NCBI GenBank assembly: GCA_904063045.1
Contig: CAJFCJ010000005.1
Location: 651,167-715,166 of the forward strand
Direction: 5' to 3'
Length of the DNA stretch: 64,000 nucleotides
Source: Dimorphilus gyrociliatus
Lineage: Eukaryota; Annelida; Polychaeta; Dinophilidae
How positions within the stretch are numbered: the first letter of the stretch is position 1; each line of letters begins with the position of its first letter. The notes below the pieces were generated by a model, which did not search any database, was not told the origin of the DNA, and was given only the letters and a program-made list of their open reading frames with translations. Of this stretch, positions 51,601 through 61,950 are shown piece after piece. The position numbers and the translations under genes were made by a program.

Positions 51601-54600
51601 AGCGTAATCTGCATCGGTTGCAGTAAAGGAAGTTATACTATGGCCAATAGCCGAGTTTTCGGAAACAAGAAAGGTTGCTTGAGCAGTTGTATACGAGAAA
51701 ACTGGTGTGTGTTCATTAACACCTAAAAAAGAATTGGCAGTTAGACACAACAATTTCAGAATATTTCCCAATTTTGATAAACCTGTTACTTGGATGGTTA
51801 CTGGAATATCCAATGTTGAACTACCCGATGTTACTCGTACAGTCAAGCTATAGAACTGGTTAGCAGAATCATAGTCCAACGCTGATTTGGGTAAAAAATA
51901 TCTTAATATATTAAACTGGTAGCATATTAGATATGACGTAATACAAGATTGGGAAAATGATAGTAGAATTCCTACCTTTTGCCAAAGTAATAATACCGCT
52001 GGAAGGATTAATAGCAAAATCCGTATTGGTGTTTCCGCTTATGATAGTATATGTAGGTGTCTCTGAACTGTCGGCATCGGAACAAGATATTGTAACACCC
52101 ACCTGTTGAAAGTAATGTACAATTGAAAGGTCAAGGTCAAACAGGAAAACTTGGTTTTCTTTTTAAAAAAAACCTAACGAAAATAAGTTAACTTACCGCA
52201 GAATTAACGGCGTGGCTTTCAGCCAAACTTATGCTGTGCGAGTAGTCAGTGCATATAATATTTTCGTCAGAGGAGTCCAAGAGGGAAATACTTTGGGTAA
52301 CAGTACCAGTTTTCGAATTAGGATTTGTTCCATCATCTCTTGCTTCAATAACAAGATTATAAGAAGCAGTTGATTCTCTGTTTAGAGTTTTTGCGGTTCT
52401 GATCTCTCCCGTTGAAGGATTGATAACGAATTCCGAGTTAGTATTTCCGGATGTAATGACATAGGTTAAGGTTCCGTCTGCTCCAGAGTCGTCATCGCTA
52501 GCAGTAAGAGTTATGACTGCCGAATCTATAGCTGTATTCTCAGCAAGCTAGAAAAAACAAAAAAAAGATTCTCCTCTCAAACAATGTCATTAATGGAATG
52601 ATAAGAAAATAAAGAACCAACAGGTTGTGTCGAAGTTGCAGAGAAGGTAGGGGCGAAATCATTTTTGGAAGTGACGTCAATATGGACTGTAACAGTTCCT
52701 GTTAATTCTGTTGCTTGTCCGTCTTTCGCAATAATTACTAAGTCGTACGAAGATGGATCCAAAGTTCCAGCATCTAGATTTATTACACTGGCGGTAGTGG
52801 AAAGAAGGCCTCCGGAAGTAAGTGAAAATTTTGCAGCAGAATTTCCATGACCGGACGCAGGGAAGGCGTATGTAATACTATTTCCGTCAGCGTCGGTTGC
52901 CGCCAATTGAGCCACAGAAGTACCTGAAGCACTTCCTTCCTCAATTGTCTTTACTAGATAGTTGTCGCTAATATTATAAAAAATTAAAACGAGCAAATAT
53001 TAACTAGATCTCGTTAAGCCAATTAAGCTAATATTTTCATTATGATGCTCACCTAAAAAAAGGTGCGTGTTCGTTGACGTCGGTAATAGAAACAGTTATT
53101 GTCATTGTAACAGATTGAGGTGTAGAATCGGTATTTTCGGCTTTTACATTCAATAGATATTCATCAACTCCATTTGCAGCATCGTCCCTATCCGTTAAAG
53201 CTGACGTCTTTAAAAGTCCTGTCATTGAATCTAGAGTAAATGTTCCAGCGGCCGCCGTTGTTGCTGCTCCTTTTTTCTTTTGAATAGATATTATACCAAA
53301 TCGAATAGTTGCATCGTCTGACGAAGTTGGTAGATCTACGTCGTTCGCAGCTAGCGTTGCTACGCTAGTACCTATCGCTGTATTTTCTGCTAACTGATAA
53401 AAGGCAGGTGAAGTATAGGCTGGAGTAAAGGTTCCCCAAGTTGGGGCATTATCGTTTAGAGGCAGAATCGCAACGTACACGGTAACAGATGAAGTTTGTT
53501 TAGGACTGACGTTACTATTATCTACCATATTTATAACTAAAGTGTAGGAAGACACTGTTTCATAGTCGGTCGCACTAGCAGTTGTTTTAACTTGAATTGG
53601 CGATGATGACGTATCCAATGAGAATTTTCCGCTGTCTCCAGTTAGAGTATAGCTTATTGTTCCAAAATTGCCGCTCGTATCGGCATCCGTACAAGTAAGG
53701 GCCTGCACAACGCTGCCTAATATGTATTTAAAACAATTGCTTAGTTGATTATAAATGGAAGAAACTTTGTTCGTTCACCTGTTCCTACGTTCTCATTAAC
53801 GACAGCATTATATATGCTTTTATCGCAAGTAGGTATATTGTCATTGGCATCGTCAAGAGTGACGGTTAAGATTTTTGTATCCTATAAAAAGAGACAAAAA
53901 AAGTGAAAACAACTAACGTTGGGCTTAATCTAGACTATTCTAGATTGGGAATAATTTTTTTACCGAATTTCCAGCTCCATCTGTTGCTTTGATACTTAAA
54001 GAATAGCTAGTTGGTGAGGTGTCGTAATCTAAAGTATCCGCAACGCGAATCTCTCCATTTTGTGGATTAATAACAAATTTTGCCGGTGTTCCAGCTCCAC
54101 TTAATAATTCGTATAGCACAACATTATGGGGGGCTCTATCGGCGTCAGCCGCCACAAAAGTAGAGGTAACTAAATCTCCAATACTAGCCGACTCTGCAAC
54201 ATTTACACTGCTGGCTGTTAACAACGGATTATTATTGTTAACTGGATTCACAGCAACTGTCACTGGTATATCTATATAATCACTGCCACCCGTTACTCTG
54301 ACTGTCAATTGAAACAGTTCTGTGCCGGCATCATAGTCGATAGCTGAAGAAGTTGAAACTGTAATTGCCCCCGTACTGGCGCTCAAAGCAAATGCATTTC
54401 CAGTATTTCCGGACGGACTACCCCAAGCATAAGTGAGCGAATTGTCATCAGTGCAACTCAGAGTAACCACCTGTGTTGTGTTAATAATTTAACAATGAGT
54501 ATAAATATATATATATACTGTTTATAGAAAATTTATTCAAATTACAGATCCAGTCGTTTTCTCGTCGATCGAGACTGAATATGATGCGGGATTGCAAGAC

Positions 54601-57600
54601 GGTTTTGAATCTAGTACATCCGAAACTGTTACAGTTAAATCTGCCGTAGCTGTATTCGACCCATCCGTTACGTGAAGCTAAAAAAGAAGTAAATTAAGGA
54701 AATTCAAAAGAAAATCTTTATTTTCATCAGACGCTTATTTATCATTTATATCTTACGGCTAATGTGATTGTTTTGGGACTGATTGAATCGTAATCAACAG
54801 GCTTTTGTAGTATTACATTCGCTTGGTTCGACTTTGATTCGATAAGGAAATAGTTGTCAGTGTCTCCGCCTTTTTTTTGTAAATTAAGATAACAAATTAT
54901 TATTATTCTATGGGAAAACTATGGGAATTTCCCCTTAATAAAGTAAAAAAATCGTATACTTTGTTTGGTATAGGCAAGAACGGCGTCGAAATCTTGATCA
55001 GTGGCCGAAATTGATTTAATTGTCGTTCCAACAGTTGTATCTTCTGGCATCTATTCAATATAAATGTATTTTAGGTTATATCGATATTTGATATGATTTA
55101 CTCTAATTATATTATTCACTTACTGTATGAGTGTATGTTGCGGAAGCAAATGTTGGATTTTTGTCATTTACACCAGCAACGCTGACGGATACCGTTGCAG
55201 TTGTTATTAGAGCGGATGACGAACCGTCGGTAACTAATACAATAAGTGTGTAGGTCTCACTATCTGGACTTCCATCTTGGTCGGGGTCTATTGCTGATGC
55301 AAGAGAAATTGTACAGGTTGATGCCGCAAATGAAGCAGAAAATTTTGAGAAAGTTGACTGTAGGCTGCAGCCGATAGTTTTTGTACCATCGCTATCGGAC
55401 GCTGTCAAGGTGGCGATTGCGCCCGAACTCGCATCCTCAGTTGCAGTAACGGACTGAAGAATTGGAGTGACAACCGGAGAAAATTCATTGTAGTCAGTAA
55501 CCGATATTGTTATAGTTGTCTCAACCGATAAACGACCGGTAGTAGGATTATCCCTGGCTTTTACTGTTAATGTATGAGTGGTTGAAGTCTCATAATCCAG
55601 AGCCTTTTTTAATTGCATTTTTCCCGTTACGGGATCAACATTAAAATAGCTGATGGACGACGCTCCCGAACCTAAACGGAACATTTTGGTTTTCAGAAAC
55701 TATTAGAATGTTCACGTTAATAAACAATGTAATAATGAATCGAACCGTCTACGGCGGTTGTCAATTCGTAGACAACATCTCCATGACCGAGATTGCCTGT
55801 ATCTGCATCATTTGCGGTTAGGGTCATAATTAGAAATCCAACAGCTTCATTTTCGGATACAGGTGTATTGGATGGAGTAGTCTGCCAAACAGGTGTATTT
55901 TCGTTGACAGGAACAATATCAACGATGACTGTACCCGTAGATTTCAGACTACCAGAATCCGCACACTCAACTAAAAGGGTATATAGGGGATTTGTCTCAT
56001 AGTCAATTGCGGTAGTTGTCGTCTGTAGAAGTCCGTTGGATGAGCCGAGTGAGAATTTTGCACTAGCATCATCACCACTTTTGATTGTATACGTGATAGT
56101 ATTAAATGAAGACGATAAATCATTATCAGTGCAAGCGAGAGTTGCCAAAGACGTGGCTGATAATTAGAAAAGTATCTCTAGAAGGGAGCCGACCATAACA
56201 AATGAATAAAGTGTAATATTACCTGTTGTTAACCCTTCCGTTACTTGAACGTAATAGGCTGCTTGACTGAAACGTGGCGTATTATCATTAGCATCGGTAA
56301 TACTAACAGTTAACGTTGACGTTGCAGTATGGGAATTTCTATCAATTCCCAAAATTGTGATTGTATCGTAACATTTACAGGCAACAGCGCTTAATGATTC
56401 GTAGTCCAAGGTGGCTGCAGTCTTAATTTCACCGGTTGTAGGATTGATAGCGAATTTATCGGCGTTGGTTCCTAAACGTAAAAAGATAAGGGGAAAGTGG
56501 TTATTGGATCTATATAAATGTTTGAACTGTCTGTGTATAGGATATATATTATAAAACAAAAGTATTGTGTACCGGCTAACGAATAAACGAGATGACCGGT
56601 GTCTTCAGCATCGCCGTCTGTTAGGCCGATAGCGTTGTCTAGAGTTAGAACAATACCCGGAGCCTGATTTTCCGTTACAGTTGAAACATAAGTGGGGTTA
56701 CCCAACACTGGAGTTTCATCGTTCCAGTCGTTAATTTGAGCAGTAACGGTAAATGTGCTCGTTGACGGCGCCGTATCCGAAACCCTTAAAAAATATTTCA
56801 TATTATTTACGAAATATGTAAATTATTTAATATCACTAAACAGACATAACAATATTTTTATTCTCATAACGTGTAGTACGGATTATCTTTTAATAGAATT
56901 ATTTAATAACCTACTTGAAGTGCCACTAATCTCCACCCACCATTCGCCTTAAAGAAGTAATTAAGTTAACGGAGGTGGCTATGTCCTAGAAAAGGGTTTC
57001 TTTTTATGATTTCTTAAAACTAATTAATATTCAACATACTTTCGTAGGGCGAAAGAGTAAAAAAAAAAAGTACTTTGTACAATCGGTAAACATAGTTTTC
57101 TCTTTTAATTACACATGTTCAATAGTATAAAGTTTACTTTCGAAACTTACCAAACCCTAAAAATCGACACGAACAAACATAAAATATTGACATTTTTACA
57201 ACTAAACTAGACGGAAAAAAAGAATTCTTTTTTTTTTTAAAAAAAATTCAATATATCGAATAAAGTTAAAAAACGACCTTTTTTCTGGTTTTTTTTCAAA
57301 TATTCAAGGCGGGGGGATTCAAGAGTGTTATTGAATTATTGTTTCTCTCTCTTATTAAATTGGATATATTGTATAACTTACTCGTAGGTTATTGTATAAG
57401 AAGTTTCTCCAGAGTCGTAGTCAAATGTTACACTACTCCTTTGTTGAACAGTATAAGTGTTGGAAGATGATACGACTTCAAACTTCGTATTTACGCTGGC
57501 TGGTAATAGGGTGACTGTTACAGCTCCTACACTTGCTGTCACAGTGAATACATCCGAAAAAGTTAATGCACCGGATGGAAGAGCATATTTATTGTTTTCG

Positions 57601-57786
57601 GTTAGTTGGATGGTTCCTCCCGGCGATCTATTCAAGGTAATCGCTGAAAAAAACGAACATGAAAAAAATTTAAAAAAAAGAACAAAGCAAAACTATATCC
57701 AACTTACATTGAAGATGAGGTAGAAAAAGGAGATAAATAGCTAATAAAGTGAATTTAACTTTGGAGGATAAGAGTTGATAAGACAT
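35771..57786 (-). CDS. Giant non-classical cadherin, about 56 EC repeats, about 32 exons
   Basis: Complete from signal peptide to stop. Cadherin repeats bind calcium at their junctions and mediate adhesion outside the cell. Exons by splice signals, 5' to 3': 57708-57786, 57382-57643, 56573-56784, 56223-56471, 55746-56156, 55124-55671, 54960-55050, 54757-54869, 54546-54677, 53964-54470, 53779-53881, 53053-53716, ~52618-52967, 52197-52547, 51976-52102, 51783-51882, 51567-51722, 51337-51469, 51070-51254, 49213-50992, 48604-49141, 47962-48531, 47556-47899, 46969-47487, 46793-46895, 46599-46729, 45669-46529, 43840-45606, 36721-43781, 36183-36645, 35962-36109, 35771-35859. The sum is near 19.1 kb, about 6,380 residues; it is one base out of frame, so at least one mid-gene boundary (likely ~52618) is off. 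I count 55 linkers of the DxNDN/VNE type, hence about 56 ECs. Typical motifs are LDRE/LDYE, DxD and xEN. There are no EGF or laminin-G domains as in Fat or CELSR. The closest layout is Dachsous/CDH23-like, but much longer. Confidence 0.9.
36721..43781 (-). CDS. Giant 7.06-kb cadherin exon with about 21 EC repeats
   Basis: An uninterrupted reading frame between the acceptor ACAAACAG (43781) and the donor GTGAGT (36721). Linkers in order: VNEATP, DANDNAP, DNDNPP, VNDNTPSC, VNEAAP, RNEKP, YNEITP, DNDQPPVC, VNEAAP, ENDNYPVC, INEETP, FNDKSPSC, VNENDP, YNDNYP, VNEFYP, VNDNYP, VNDNDP, VNDNDP, NNDVVP, DANDNKP, ENDNAP. The last eight or so ECs are the most canonical (LDRE, DxNDN). After the last EC it codes a non-EC membrane-proximal segment with one Cys pair candidate and the basic site TARRRLLQ. 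Confidence 0.92.
43648..44658 (-). repeat. Shortened super-repeat unit 5 (about four ECs down to three and a part)
   Basis: Linkers: NDNSPIC, NEGPPVW, NDSTPSC, NEATPIF. The two middle members (the DPD-type and one canonical EC) are absent, so the order C-W-F-F-C-F is reduced to C-W-C-F. It sits at the border to the giant exon; the intron 43782-43839 splits its last EC. Confidence 0.65.
44659..46852 (-). repeat. Cadherin super-repeat unit 4 (six ECs)
   Basis: Linkers: NDNKPTC, NEHTPVW, NDNDPKF, NDFTPSF, NDNVPTC, NDNNPTF. Position 3 has AIEPDLTTNDAASY, position 5 has LDYDSATKTYNL and ISVGVSIAL. It is the closest to unit 1 in linker pattern. Confidence 0.8.
46853..49098 (-). repeat. Cadherin super-repeat unit 3 (six ECs)
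   Basis: Linkers: NDNAPSC, NDNSPTW, NDEVPSL, NDAGPSF, SDKAPTC, NDNTPTA. Position 3 has NLDGGGTPTTKY, position 5 has LDYDSATKFYSL and DIPVTILL. The DxD calcium motif of position 5 is replaced by CTEPEGE. Confidence 0.8.
49099..51211 (-). repeat. Cadherin super-repeat unit 2 (six ECs)
   Basis: Linkers: NDNTPSC, NEHTPTF, NEFEPAF, NDNTPNF, SDVIPSC, NEDTTPSF. The Trp linker is Phe here. Position 3 has VFDPDALKVESY, position 5 has LDWDNAAKPKIYNL and NIPVAIAL. Most of the unit lies in one 1.78-kb exon (49213-50992). Confidence 0.8.
51212..53838 (-). repeat. Cadherin super-repeat unit 1 (six ECs)
   Basis: Linkers: NDNIPTC, NDNAPTW, NEHAPFF, NDFAPTF, SSDENIIC, NEHTPVF. Position 1 has the partner Cys in LTCTDAD, position 3 has DAGTLDPSSY, position 5 has LDYDSANQFYSL and DIPVTIQV. 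This is the most intron-rich unit. Confidence 0.8.
53839..56294 (-). repeat. Cadherin super-repeat unit 0 (six ECs)
   Basis: Linkers in order from 56290: NDNTPRF, NENTPVW, NEFSPVV, NDKNPTF, LDSKPSC, NNNNPLL. It matches the C-W-x-F-C-x pattern of the other units, except that the first linker Cys is Phe while its usual partner (LACTDND) is kept, leaving an unpaired Cys. Position 3 carries AIDPDQDGSPDSETY. Confidence 0.75.
57382..57786 (-). CDS. Cadherin exons 1-2: signal peptide and atypical first EC
   Basis: Exon 1 (57708-57786) starts with ATG at 57786 and codes a signal peptide with the hydrophobic core FTLLAIYLLFLPHL, ending at GTAAGT in phase 1. Exon 2 (57382-57643) continues in frame after TTTCAG. 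It codes a beta-rich, Ser/Thr/Val-rich segment with FDYDSGETSYTI near its end, the EC-like LDYD/SY pattern without calcium ligands at its N-side. The next exon supplies the first linker, INDWNDETP. Confidence 0.75.
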
Positions 57787-60086
57787 TTAAATTGATTTAT
57801 TCATTTATCAAGTGATTCTTTAAAAAGTAAACGCAAAATATAAAAAATAAAATTAACGAAAGGTAGGCTCTAAAAGTTTTTTAGCACTGTCGACTGAGAA
57901 TAGTTTAATAACTGCCAGGATTTGCTTAGTGCTTGTTTAAGCTATATTCCAGAACTAGTAAATATAGGCCTGTATCTAAAATTTTGTTATTATATACTTT
58001 ATTCACAAGCTTCTTGTCTAATAAATTACTAATCCAGCTAAAAACAAGTTTGGTCTGAACGACTGTTCGAGTTCAATACCCGAAATTAGAGGTTTCATTA
58101 AAATATTATAGAACAATTATATTAAAATTTCTTGATGGTCAATAGGTTGAATGACCGGAAATTAAAATTTTCCTTCAATCAAAAGTCTTTCGTTTCTTAA
58201 TAAATGTAATTAAACAACTAATTATTTATTGTTTAATCGATTTATTTAAAGCATCTATGTAAATTCAAGATCTAGACCCTCCTATTGTCCTCCTTACTTA
58301 TTAACTCGAATAATTAGCAATAATAATAAACATATTAATAATAGAATAGCTACTCAATACGATAATTAAACATAATTATATCAATCAAACTTTTTTGCTA
58401 CATAAACAGTCTTATAAACAATTTTCAAGACCAAATCTTTTAATATATTACAGAGTTTGTATTAATAATTTAATTGTTGATTGTATTTCAATCGGAAGAC
58501 TCAAAGAACAACAACGTTATAACGATTCAGCGCTATATTAATGACAGTGGGTTCCTTTTCGAAGTAAGGCTAAACTGATTAGTATTCTTATCGTATCTAT
58601 AGAAATCTTGGAACAAGCTTAGTGAAATGACACTTTTATCCAAGATTCTTATGGGAAAGGTTTAATAACAATAGAATTGACAATAATAATAATAATTACG
58701 TAATTATGTAAGATATTTTCTACTCTATTCTCTTTTTTTGAATTATGACGATAGAGTAGCTTGCGCAATCGGATCGAACTCTTTTAACTGCTTATTTTGG
58801 AAATAAACAAAATATCGCTATTGGTAATCGCTTATTGAAAGCTGACAAGTTGGTCAAGTTGATTTTTTATAGAGAGAGGGAGAAAAAAAAAAAGCCCTAC
58901 GTATTTCATCGATTTGAGGAGAAATGAATCAAATAGTTAATGGGTTAATTCATGACTGTAACCTTCGCTAAGATCATGACCCTTTTGGGAAATTACTCTT
59001 TCCCAGGTAATTTATTACTTGTGATTTCTAGCTTTAAGAGCATGTACTCCCGTCATCAAAGCGGATAGCAGATGGGGATGTTGAATTGATTATGATAGCC
59101 CCTGTGGCAATCTCGAAAGAGAGTACTACTAAACTTCTCTAACAATATCACTATCCTTGTCTTTCTAGAATTTCTAAACAGATGAATAAAAGGAGCGAGC
59201 ATAACTTGTAAGGTTTGTACAATTAGTTGAAAAATGTGAACAATTTTTGATCGATAGAAAATATATTCTCCCCTTTTCCTAATTGGTTGCGAATAACAAT
59301 TTTAAGTTGTTTTACAGTAAATATCCACTTTATAGCTTTATAAAAGAGTACAGAGTGGATTTATTGGAAATTTCCATTCTTCAAATATGTTTCTTCTAAT
59401 TAACAGTTAAATGCAAAGTAGTCTCTTTTTAACCTCTATAGTATAGACTTTTTAAAGAAAATAGGCCAACAAAGTTACCATAATAATAATGATGATGATA
59501 GCAACAGAAATAATAGTGACAAATAGTTTAAATTTCAATGCGTATAGCACTTTTTCGGGAATTTTCATTTCTTCACCGTTGCAAATACAAAACACTCGAG
59601 TGGGCGAGAGCTATGTGTTTTCATAATAAAATAGTAGATATTAATCTTTTTATTTCTTGTTAATCCTTTGTGTTATTTGTCTACCTATCAATTCTTTTAA
59701 ACTCTTCTATCTGTTGCCAAACTTTTATCAAATTAACAGCTAATGAAATGATAAATCTGAAGTTGTTTGCATTTTTATCGGAAAATGAAAGTAGATAAGG
59801 TAATGATTGATGAACAACAGAAGGGATAAACTACTAAAGTTAATTGAATATTGCTTAAATAAGCTATCTAGTTTTTAATTCCTTACTGTTGAAAAGTGAG
59901 TTAACAAAGTAAAAAAAAATACGTAGGCGCTTTTATTATCTATTAACAGTCGAATACTTGGAAATGAAAAGAATATGTTAATGTCCGCTGTTGCTAGACT
60001 AGATGTCAGTGTTGGTTTACGTGTAATTTACCAGGAGAAATGTAATTGTTTCACTTTTAGCAATCGCAATACACATATTTACCTAG

Positions 60087-60134
60087 ATAGAGAGAAGAAG
60101 AGATAGAGATAGAGAGAGAGAGAGAGAGATAGAG
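60087..60134. repeat. (GA/GATA)n repeat
   Basis: An AGAGATAGAG-type run passing into a pure GA run. Confidence 0.85.
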
Positions 60135-61343
60135 TTCATATCTGTATCTACATATCTCAATGAATTATTTCTCTTTATAATGAGATTTATTACTGTTTTT
60201 TTCTCTTAAAAGTAACAATAAGTTTGAGTTTTATTAAAGGTTTTATTTATATAGATAAATAGCTAAGTCGTTGCAAGGTCAAAGAATGTTTTAAGCCTAT
60301 TGTTTTCCTTGTTGAGTAAATTAAATTGATGAAAATTCACTAAACATGACGCTTTTCAATGCAGGAAACAATCCAATAGATCTTTATTATTAATAATTTA
60401 AGGCTGATGTCATATCACGGAGATTAATAAATTCCTCAATGGGCGCAATAGTCTTTCATTTGTACGACAATTCGTTCAGCTGCCTGACTATTTATAGCTC
60501 ATCCCTCGACAGGAAGTCTAACCGAAGGCTTTTTTCGGGAGAAAATATTGTTGTTGTAGATAATTGCTGCCATTATATAAGCGTATGAATCTGCTTTTTC
60601 GCCCCTAGACTTAATTTACTAAATAGACCTTTTTGATGTATACCTTGAATAGAAAATGTCAGCATATTAAATCTGCAAACTGATTTTTATCAACAAACAA
60701 GCAAGCCTACAAGAGGAGAGGTTTTTAAGCCGATTAAAGTCAAACTAAGAGTTTGTCTTGTTTACATTTCAATTTATCTATCTTCCAAAATCTGAATGAA
60801 AAAGCGAAATTTAAGGGCTATTCGTTATTTCGGTTAGGTCTCTGGACACCTATTAGACCTATATCTTTCTCTATTATGTTACTAGAAGGAAATCTAAAAG
60901 TTTCCAACACAATCATATATTATTCTTGAGTTTTAACATTGTAAAAAGAATAATATACTTTTAAGAAAGAGATTTAACCAATCGTATATAATCCCTTATT
61001 ATTAGAATATAAAGTATACTGTATATTGTATACATAATAATTATGAGTCATATTTGTGCAAGATTTAGTTAGCTTTATAAAGAAAAGATCGTAATCGTTT
61101 TGTAAATATGATGTTATCGTATTAATAAAACGACATCTCACTTTGTTATTGTAGAGTTTTCTTGTTGAACGAATACAATATTATTGGAAGCATTAGAGTA
61201 TGAAAAGACTGGAATATTTTAAATAATTTAACTTACTTTAGCTGCAGTTGTTTTTATTGTTTGTTGTTTGTTTATTATTATTGTTTTCTGTTGTTTAAAA
61301 ATATTTACTGAAACGTGATCGTTTTAACATCGTGACCAATAGC

Positions 61344-61403
61344 TGCATGCGTGTATGTATGTATGTGTGTGTGTGTGTGTGTGTATGTGTCTCAGTGCGT
61401 GTT

Positions 61404-61444
<41 letters not shown>

Positions 61445-61445
61445 A
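61344..61445. repeat. Compound (GTAT)-(GT)n-(CT)n repeat
   Basis: Short GTAT units, a GT run, a 20-base interruption and then a CT run of about 40 bases with a few TTT interruptions. Confidence 0.93.
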
Positions 61446-61837
61446 GAACGGTATCATTGCTTTCGCAAATATGAGACATCTAATATTAAACTATCCATGA
61501 GATAATAAAATCGTGTTTGTCATAGAATGAAAGAAGTTACTGTTGATGCGAGCTATGATCTTTTGTTTTCTTTTTATTTATGCAGCATCATTAGGAAAAC
61601 AAACTCTTCTATTTTAGTTTGCGCATGTGATGGTGTAAATTATTTGTCTTGTTTTCAACTGCCTATCAATCGTTTTGTCTATACAAATTGGTACCGTCGT
61701 TGGTGTGTCTATTAAGCATTCTGTGTAGAAGTGAGAAATTCATCTACAATCAAAGACGTACATCTAGGCATATTTTGTCAATAAATATCCAATTATTCGT
61801 TTGATAAAAGTAATATCTTACATCGAAGAGAGTGTCT

Positions 61838-61950
61838 AGGGATCGATTGGATCATAATCAATCTTTTTTTGAAGGATAATATTGGCCTTATTGGCAATAA
61901 ATCCTACACAAAAGTAACAGCCGTTATCGCCACCTACTGGATATTATAGC
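61838..61950 (-). pseudogene. Decayed orphan copy of a cadherin EC exon
   Basis: Read on the minus strand this block gives GGDNGCYFC..., ANIILQKKIDYDPIDP, then an in-frame TAG, then a GTAAGATATT splice donor. The exon at 54757-54869 of the giant cadherin gives GGDTDNYF..., ANVILQKPVDYDSISP, and ends at the donor GTAAGATATA. Length from the shared AGG(C/T)GG start to the donor differs by only one base (115 versus 114). A CAG/TAG acceptor-like site precedes it. The stop codon and lack of neighbouring exons argue for a relic, not a live exon. Confidence 0.6.

Larger units (their letters stand above)
57787..61837. other. Region upstream of the cadherin gene
   Basis: About 4 kb of AT-rich DNA with a (GA)n tract near 60087-60134 and a compound GT/CT repeat at 61344-61445. 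It must contain the cadherin promoter. No conserved ORF is seen. Confidence 0.4.
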
